A DNA stretch of 11,492 bases from CAYLPT01 sp964385645 (GTDB lineage Bacteria; Armatimonadota; Hebobacteria; Hebobacterales; Hebobacteraceae): contig CAYLPT010000168.1 in the NCBI GenBank assembly GCA_964385645.1, positions 1 to 11,492 of the forward strand. The letters are read 5' to 3'. The translations under genes and the position numbers were made by a program. The notes under the pieces were generated by a model. That model saw only the letters and a program-made list of their open reading frames with translations. It was not told the origin of the DNA and made no database searches. Positions 6,670-11,492 of the stretch are shown here, in pieces. The stretch's first letter is position 1; each line of letters starts with the position of its first letter.

Positions 6670-9141
6670 CTACTTCGCGACGATGTTCACCAGGCGGTCG
6701 GGCACGACGATGACCTGTTGGATGTCCTTCCCCGTGAGGTGGGTCTGCACCCGCTCGGAGCCGAGCGCGAGCTCCCGCAGCTCCTCCTCCTTCGTGCCCG
6801 CGGGGACGGTGAGGCGCTCCCGGAGCCGGCCGTTGACCTGGACGACGACGGTGACGGCCTCCTCGTGGGCCGCTGCCTCGTCCCAGCGGGGCCAGGGGGC
6901 GAGGTGGACGCTGCCGTGGCGGTCGAGTCGGCTCCAGAGCTCCTCGGCGAGGTGGGGGGCGAAGGGGGCGAGGAGGAGGACGAGGGACTCGGCGGCCTCT
7001 GAGTAGGCGATGGCGAGCTCGCCCTCGAGGTCGTCTTCGCTCACCTCGGTCATCGCGTTCACGAGCTCCATCAGGGCGCTGATGGCGGTGTTGAAGTGCC
7101 AGCGCTCGATGTCGGCGCTGACGCGGCGGATGGTCTGGTGGGTCTTGCGCCTGAGGTCGGCGGCGGGGCCGGAGAGGTTGGCGACGCGGTCGCGCCAGTC
7201 GGGGGGCAGGCGGTGGGCGCGGCCGGCGACGGCGCGCCAGGTGCGCTGGAGGAAGCGGGAGATGCCCTCGATGCCGCCCTCCTGCCATTCAGCCTCGGCC
7301 TCCGGGGGGGCGAGGAAGAGGACGTAGGTGCGCAGGGCGTCGGCGCCCCAGCGGGGGATGACCTCATCGGGGCCGACGACGTTGCCGCGGGACTTGCTCA
7401 TGGCGGCGCCGTCCTTGAGCAGCATGCCCTGGGTGAAGAGGCGGGTGAAGGGCTCCTGGAAGCCGATGAGGCCGAGGTCGTAGAGGACCTTGGTGAAGAA
7501 CCGCGCGTAGAGCAGGTGCAGGACGGCGTGCTCGATGCCGCCGATGTACTGGTCCACGGGGAGCCAGCGGTCGGCCGCCTGGCGGGAGAAGGGCAGTTCG
7601 CCATTGTGGGGGTCGGCGTAGCGGAGGAAGTACCAGCAGGAGTCAATCCACTGCGCCATGGTGTCGGTCTCGCGCCGGGCGGGGGCATGGCAGCGGGGGC
7701 AGGTGGTGCGCACGAACTCCTCGGACTGGGGCAGGACCGACCCGGTGCTGGTGTACGGGAGGTCGAGGGGGAGGGTGACGGGCAGGTCGTGCTCGGGCAC
7801 GGGAACGGCGCCGCAGGAGTCGCAGTAGATGATGGGGATGGGGGCGCCCCAGTAGCGCTGCCTGGATACCAACCAATCCCTCAGCCGGTAGTTGACCGTG
7901 CGCCGGCCGACGCCGCGCTGCTCGAGCCACTCTGCGATGCTGGTCTTCGCCTGCTCGCTGGGCAGGCCGTCGAACTGCCCGGAGTTCACCTGCACCCCCG
8001 GGTCCACGTAGGCGGCGGGCATGGTGTCGGGGTCGAGCGATTGGCCGGGAGGCTGGATGACCAGGCGCACGGGGAGGCCGTTGGCGCGGGCGAACTCGAG
8101 GTCGCGCTGGTCGTGGGCGGGGACGGCCATGATGGCGCCGGTGCCGTACTCGAGGAGCACGTAGTCGGCGATCCAGATGGGGATGTGCTCGCCGTTGGCG
8201 GGGTTGACGGCGTGGAGGCCGAGGGCGACGCCCTCCCGGCTGGCCTCGGAGACGCGCTCGACATTGGTGCGGGCGGCGACTAGCTGGCGGTAGGCGGCCA
8301 CCTCCGCGGCCTTGGGGGAGCCGGCGACGAGGTCGTCCACGAGGGGGTGCTCGGGGGCGAGCACGACGTAGGTGACGCCGAAGATGGTGTCAATGCGGGT
8401 GGTGAAGACGCGGATGGTGTGGGCGCGGCCGACCACCTGGAGGTCGAACTCGACGCCCTCGCTGCGGCCGATCCAGTTGGCCTGCATGGTGCGGACGCGC
8501 TCGGGCCAGTGGGAGAGCTGGGAGAGGTCGTCCAGGAGGCGGTCGGCGTAGGCGGTGATGCGGAAGAACCACTGCTCGCGCACCTGCTTGGCTACGGGGC
8601 CGTCGCAGCGCCAGCACTTGCCGCCGGCCGCTTCCTCGTCGGAGAGGACGAACTGGCAGCGGGGGCACCAGTTGACGGGGGCGTTGGCGCGGTAGGCGAG
8701 GCCGCGCTCGAGGAACTTGAGGAAGAACCACTGGTTCCAGCGGTAGTACTCGGGCTCGCAGGTGACGATCTCGCGCTCCCAGTCGTAGCTGTTGCCGAGC
8801 TGGCGGAACTGGCGGCGCATGCGCTCGATGCAGCGATAGGTCCAGGTGGCGGGGTGGGTGTCGTTCTTGATGGCGGCGCCCTCGGCGGGCTGGCCGAAGG
8901 CGTCGAAGCCCATGGGGTAGAGGACGCGGCGGCCGCGCATGCGCTGGTAGCGGGCATACACGTCGCCAATGGTGTAGTTGCGGGCGTGGCCGACGTGGAC
9001 GTCGCCGCTGGGGTAGGGGAACATCTCGAGGCAGTAGAGCTTGCGCTCCCCCGGGTCCTCGGGGGTGTGATAGATCCGGTCGGCCTCCCAGCGCGCCTGC
9101 CACTTGGGCTCGATCACCTGCGGGTCGTAACGTTCTTCCAC
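6670..9141 (-). CDS. leuS: Leucine--tRNA ligase
   Basis: Class I leucyl-tRNA synthetase of 823 aa, a normal length for the bacterial enzyme. It charges tRNA-Leu with leucine using ATP in the cytoplasm. The HIGH motif is HVGH (49-52) after MFPYPSGD. A zinc-knuckle pair CPRC/CWRC follows VNWCP. The CP1 editing domain carries TTRIDTIFGVTY and MAVPAHDQRD with its conserved Asp, so proofreading of mischarged tRNA looks intact. A second Cys pair set (CDSC, CPRC) lies in the later insertion. WIDSCWYFLRY and the anticodon-binding and C-terminal domains are complete. The KMSKS loop reads AMSKS (580-584), losing the first Lys but keeping the catalytic second one. The usual FGLPAE reads FGQPAE. The start is GTG with GGAGG ten bases upstream. 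It lies 28 nt downstream of the membrane-protein gene and is probably in the same operon. Confidence 0.98.
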   Translation of the reverse strand: MEERYDPQVIEPKWQARWEADRIYHTPEDPGERKLYCLEMFPYPSGDVHVGHARNYTIGDVYARYQRMRGRRVLYPMGFDAFGQPAEGAAIKNDTHPATWTYRCIERMRRQFRQLGNSYDWEREIVTCEPEYYRWNQWFFLKFLERGLAYRANAPVNWCPRCQFVLSDEEAAGGKCWRCDGPVAKQVREQWFFRITAYADRLLDDLSQLSHWPERVRTMQANWIGRSEGVEFDLQVVGRAHTIRVFTTRIDTIFGVTYVVLAPEHPLVDDLVAGSPKAAEVAAYRQLVAARTNVERVSEASREGVALGLHAVNPANGEHIPIWIADYVLLEYGTGAIMAVPAHDQRDLEFARANGLPVRLVIQPPGQSLDPDTMPAAYVDPGVQVNSGQFDGLPSEQAKTSIAEWLEQRGVGRRTVNYRLRDWLVSRQRYWGAPIPIIYCDSCGAVPVPEHDLPVTLPLDLPYTSTGSVLPQSEEFVRTTCPRCHAPARRETDTMAQWIDSCWYFLRYADPHNGELPFSRQAADRWLPVDQYIGGIEHAVLHLLYARFFTKVLYDLGLIGFQEPFTRLFTQGMLLKDGAAMSKSRGNVVGPDEVIPRWGADALRTYVLFLAPPEAEAEWQEGGIEGISRFLQRTWRAVAGRAHRLPPDWRDRVANLSGPAADLRRKTHQTIRRVSADIERWHFNTAISALMELVNAMTEVSEDDLEGELAIAYSEAAESLVLLLAPFAPHLAEELWSRLDRHGSVHLAPWPRWDEAAAHEEAVTVVVQVNGRLRERLTVPAGTKEEELRELALGSERVQTHLTGKDIQQVIVVPDRLVNIVAK

Positions 9142-9169
9142 GTCGTGCCTTCCTCCAGGGCCGTCGCGC

Positions 9170-10105
9170 TCAACGCGCGAGCAGCACCACCACGGCCAGC
9201 ACCACCGCCGCCACCAACACCCCGGCCACCACGAGGGCCCGCTTCTCCGAGCCGGTGAAAGCGAGGTGGCGCCAGTTCGCCGCCAGCACGGCCGCGGAGA
9301 TGAAGGGCAGCCCGGGCAGGCCGGGCAGGTCTGGCCAGAGCAGGAAGGCGGCGGGCGCGAGCAGCAGCAGGCCGAAGGTCGCCCACAGGCTGGCGGCGGG
9401 GCGCATGGCGTGGCGCAGGGTGACCGCCAGGAACATCGCCAGGAACAGGAAGTCGCCGATGCCGATGGCCGTCAGCACCGGGGCCGGCACCTCCGGCGGG
9501 GGCGCCACCGGCGCCGCCGCGCTGAAGGCCTCGACCACTTCGGGCGCGGTCTCGGCGACGCGCGCCACGAGGCCCCAGTAGACGGTGATGACATCGGCCA
9601 CCGAGGCCACCACAGCGACGGGCAGGATGAGCTTGCCCTCCCTGATGACCCGGGCCACCAGGCGGCCGAGGAAGACGGCCCACATGATGAGGGCTGCATT
9701 GCCGAGCAGGTGCTGCCCGTGGCTGCCCAGGGCCAGGGAGAGGACGGCGGCGACGCGCGCGGCGGGCTCGGGGCCCCCCAGCCAGCGGCCGATGATGACG
9801 AGGACGGAGGGGCGGGCGAGGCAGAAGAGCAGGCCCATCGCCAGCATCCAGGCGAACTCGGCACGGGGGGCGAGGCGAAGCCGGCACAAGCTGAGCACGA
9901 GCAGCAAGGAGAGGGCGAGGGTGGCCACGCCGGCGGCAGTGGCGAGGATCGCGAGCGCGGCGGCCGAGGGCATCCGGGGGGCAAGGCCGGCGGCGCCGAA
10001 GGCGAGCACGAGGTAGCCCCCGGCATAGGCTGCGGCGGCCGGGCCCGGCCGGCGCTCGGACCAGCGGGGGGTGCGTGTTGCTGGCTCGGCTGTAGCGGTG
10101 GTCAA
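9170..10105 (-). CDS. Polytopic membrane protein, candidate presenilin-like GxGD intramembrane aspartyl protease
   Basis: This 311-aa integral membrane protein has about nine hydrophobic helices (roughly 26-42, 48-75, 82-105, 115-127, 132-152, 158-178, 209-230, 238-256, 261-277, then 289-310, one of which may not span). I do not recognise a named bacterial family. The second half has the ordered marks of presenilin-type proteases: VADVITVYWG with D171 in one helix, GIGDFLF with D218 in the next, and PGLPGLPF (261-267) two helices on, where presenilins have PALP. The presenilin YD pair is AD here. If real, it would cut membrane-embedded substrates. The start is TTG with GAGGAG six bases upstream. 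The frame continues upstream, but that stretch only shadows the peptidase gene. It sits 23 nt after a membrane-anchored peptidase and 28 nt before leuS. I am sure it is a membrane protein and only moderately confident of the protease idea. Confidence 0.75.
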   Translation of the reverse strand: MTTATAEPATRTPRWSERRPGPAAAAYAGGYLVLAFGAAGLAPRMPSAAALAILATAAGVATLALSLLLVLSLCRLRLAPRAEFAWMLAMGLLFCLARPSVLVIIGRWLGGPEPAARVAAVLSLALGSHGQHLLGNAALIMWAVFLGRLVARVIREGKLILPVAVVASVADVITVYWGLVARVAETAPEVVEAFSAAAPVAPPPEVPAPVLTAIGIGDFLFLAMFLAVTLRHAMRPAASLWATFGLLLLAPAAFLLWPDLPGLPGLPFISAAVLAANWRHLAFTGSEKRALVVAGVLVAAVVLAVVVLLAR

Positions 10106-10128
10106 GCACGGCTCCTCGCCGGAGAGTA

Positions 10129-11031
10129 CTACCAGTCCTCGTCGGGCAACTCCTGCCGGCGGCGGCGCTCCCAGAGGTGTCGGATGAGCCCGACGATGAA
10201 GAGCAGAAGCATGAGCCCAAGGGGGAGGGTGGGGGAGCGGAGCAGGAGCGCCCAGCGCCAGCGGCTGGCGAGGGAGCGCCGCCAGCGGGCCTCCAGCTCT
10301 GGGAGCGACCAGCCGGTAGTCTGCTGGAGGGCGGGCTCGAACTGGCGGTGCTCGCGCACCGCGCGCAGGAGGGCTGGCATCACCTTCTCGCCGCGCTCGG
10401 CGACGAGGAAGTGGATGACGGAGGCGGCCTGGGTGTAGGCGGCCGGGGCGTGGCGATTGCCGGCGTGGAAGGCGTGATCGAGGTCTCGCAGGGGGAGGGC
10501 CTCGCCGCGGCCGAGGGCGCGGAGGGTGAGGGGGTCCACGCGTGCGGCGCGCTGGCCGGCGGCGTACTCGGCGATGCCCTCGTTGACCCACAGGGGAAGA
10601 GAGGGGAGCGCGGGCCCGAGGGCGCGGGCGACCATGACGTGGGCGACCTCATGGGGGACGACCTTCTCGATGGAAACGAGAAGGCCGCCGCCGTCAATGT
10701 GGATGACGCCGTCGGGGAAAGTGGCAAGCCCGACGATGGTGGAGTCCCGGGGCAGCCCGGCGGCGGCGACGTAGCTCGCGCGGTCGGGGTAGACGCGGGC
10801 TGGCACGGGGCCGGCCTCGTCGGCGCCGACGAGGGCGGAGATGCGCGGGGTGACCTCGGCGATGAGCTCGCCGACCTCGCGGGCGAGGGCCTCGGCGCCG
10901 GGGGGGCCGGCGACGAGGGCGCGGTCGCTGGCGAAGAGGAGGGCGAGGTCGTCGCCGGCGGGCGGGGCGGCGAGGGCGTGTGCGGTGAGCGCCAGCGCTG
11001 CCGCCAGCGCGAGTGTGGCTCGAAGGGCCGT
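10129..11031 (-). CDS. Secreted, membrane-anchored MA-like (gluzincin) zinc metallopeptidase
   Basis: This is a peptidase of the MA-like clan. Zinc ligands are expected to be H127 and H131 in HEVAH, with catalytic E128, plus E151 in LWVNEGIAEY. These are the gluzincin HExxH and NEGxAxY pair at normal spacing. The scaffold VYPDRASYVAAAG before it and YTQAASVIHFLV after it fit the family. With the start proposed here the protein is 300 aa. It has a signal peptide at 1-22 (MALRATLALAAALALTAHAL), an ectodomain, one membrane helix at about 264-285 and a short cytoplasmic tail with WERRRR. The in-frame GTG at 10806 would delete the signal peptide and about 75 residues of coding-like sequence. No ATG, GTG or TTG exists upstream. 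An ACG at 11031 has AGGAG eight bases before it and gives a perfect signal peptide. Its substrate is unknown. It lies 19 nt after the upstream gene, so translational coupling is likely. Confidence 0.82.
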   Translation of the reverse strand, partial: TALRATLALAAALALTAHALAAPPAGDDLALLFASDRALVAGPPGAEALAREVGELIAEVTPRISALVGADEAGPVPARVYPDRASYVAAAGLPRDSTIVGLATFPDGVIHIDGGGLLVSIEKVVPHEVAHVMVARALGPALPSLPLWVNEGIAEYAAGQRAARVDPLTLRALGRGEALPLRDLDHAFHAGNRHAPAAYTQAASVIHFLVAERGEKVMPALLRAVREHRQFEPALQQTTGWSLPELEARWRRSLASRWRWALLLRSPTLPLGLMLLLFIVGLIRHLWERRRRQELPDEDW

Positions 11032-11039
11032 GGCAGGCG

Positions 11040-11044
11040 CTCCT
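11040..11044 (-). promoter_or_regulatory. Shine-Dalgarno pointing to an ACG start for the metallopeptidase
   Basis: AGGAG is followed by eight bases and then ACG GCC CTT CGA, the first codons of a textbook signal peptide. It lies just after the TGA of the upstream gene (11051-11053). The spacing is ideal and no standard start codon is nearby in frame. It is therefore the evidence for either a true ACG start or a single-base ATG change. Confidence 0.55.
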
Positions 11045-11050
11045 GTGGGC

Positions 11051-11492
11051 TCAGATGGGCCGGGCGACGATGCGGACGGGGTAGTTGGAGCCGCCCTGGG
11101 GCATGGTCTCGATGTTGACGCGGCGGCGTTCGCCGGGGGAGAGGAGGTAGCGGGCGACGACGGCCTCGGACTGGGTTCTGAGCACGGCGGCCTCGACGGC
11201 GCGGCCGTCCACGAGGAGGGCGCCGCGGGCGGGGCCGCCGCCGGGCTCGAAGGTGATCGCCACGGCGGCCGGGACGGCGGTGGGGTTGACGAGGTCGAAG
11301 GCGATCTCGTAGATGAAGCCGTAGGCGCCCAGGAGCCGGTCGTCGTCCTGCAGGCCGGGGGCGGCGCGGCCGCCGATGGTGACGAAGGCCCACTGGCGGC
11401 CCACGACGTGCTCGGCGGAGATCTCTCGCCGCGGGTCTGGGTAGACGGCCCGGCCGAGGAGGACGGAGGGGGAGTAGTGGTCGAAGCGGCGG
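11051..11492 (-). CDS. C-terminal part of an uncharacterised protein (5' end outside window)
   Basis: The frame is open from the right edge to a TGA at 11051, giving about 146 residues. I do not recognise the family. The visible part begins RRFDHYSPSVLLGRAVYPDP and is beta-rich, with the pattern GAYGFIYEIAFDLVNPTAVP, a gap, then ITFEPGGGPARGALLVDGR, and YLLSPGERRRVNIETMPQGG near the end. This layout (NPT, a Gly-rich turn, a PGE turn, then TMPQGGSNYP) looks like an immunoglobulin- or beta-sandwich-fold extracellular domain. A GTG at 11404 also opens the frame, but the sequence before it continues the same protein-like pattern (LLGRAVYPDPRREISAEH), so it is probably internal. It is first in the run of closely spaced genes leading to leuS. 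A surface role is inferred from fold style and from the secreted neighbour. Confidence 0.75.
   Translation of the reverse strand, partial: RRFDHYSPSVLLGRAVYPDPRREISAEHVVGRQWAFVTIGGRAAPGLQDDDRLLGAYGFIYEIAFDLVNPTAVPAAVAITFEPGGGPARGALLVDGRAVEAAVLRTQSEAVVARYLLSPGERRRVNIETMPQGGSNYPVRIVARPI

Noticed and set aside
7096..8283. 395-codon open frame on the + strand inside leuS
   Set aside because: Antisense shadow of a well-conserved leuS segment, Gly/Ala/Asp/Val-rich and lacking any motif.
10106..10591. N-terminal extension of the membrane protein to a start at 10591
   Set aside because: The added residues are Arg/Pro/Ala-rich shadow of the metallopeptidase, while TTG 10105 has GAGGAG at ideal spacing.
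10129..10806. Metallopeptidase starting at GTG 10806
   Set aside because: This start drops a clear signal peptide and family-like sequence while keeping a C-terminal membrane helix, which would leave the zinc domain on the wrong side.
10177..11118. 313-codon open frame on the + strand
   Set aside because: Gly/Ala/Glu/Asp-rich antisense shadow of the metallopeptidase and the gene before it, with no motif or ribosome site.

Overview
The window is GC-rich bacterial DNA (about three-quarters G+C by eye) packed with protein-coding genes. No RNA gene, CRISPR array, insertion sequence or long repeat was seen. Eight genes are supported. One partial gene on the + strand runs in from the left edge and meets seven minus-strand genes tail to tail. 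LeuS and ComEA mark it as bacterial chromosome. The mix of HD-GYP and multi-GAF signalling proteins, a secreted glycosidase-like protein with a C-terminal beta-sandwich, and an MA-like metallopeptidase fits Armatimonadota or another high-GC free-living lineage. That placement is a weak guess, because no marker was aligned.

Reading the minus strand from the right edge, the first block is a compact five-gene run with gaps of 19-28 nt. It holds the C-terminal end of an unrecognised gene, a secreted membrane-anchored gluzincin (HEVAH) peptidase, a polytopic membrane protein, leuS, and comEA. The peptidase appears to begin at an ACG codon. The membrane protein carries the three hallmarks of presenilin-type GxGD intramembrane aspartyl proteases in the right order: an Asp in one helix, GIGD in the next, and a PGLP motif two helices later. 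The two neighbours could form an ectodomain-cleaving plus intramembrane protease pair. This is the most novel possibility in the window, and it is an inference.

A 136-nt gap with two small GC hairpins and a possible -10 element separates this run from the second block. That block begins with a roughly 974-aa soluble sensor protein with an N-terminal helical region, four GAF domains, a HisKA_2-like helix pair and an HATPase domain. Its phosphoacceptor His is replaced by Gln. It is followed by a 78-aa secreted protein and then a 585-aa secreted TIM-barrel glycosidase-like protein. Both catalytic Glu positions of that barrel appear to be substituted (Q and G), which suggests a non-catalytic carbohydrate binder. 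The barrel gene ends in a shared CTAG with the HD-GYP gene on the + strand, so the two stop codons overlap.

Only comEA and the 78-aa gene start at ATG. The other starts that can be assigned are TTG, GTG or ACG, each with a recognisable Shine-Dalgarno sequence. Several genes are therefore shifted, truncated or missed if only ATG starts are considered.
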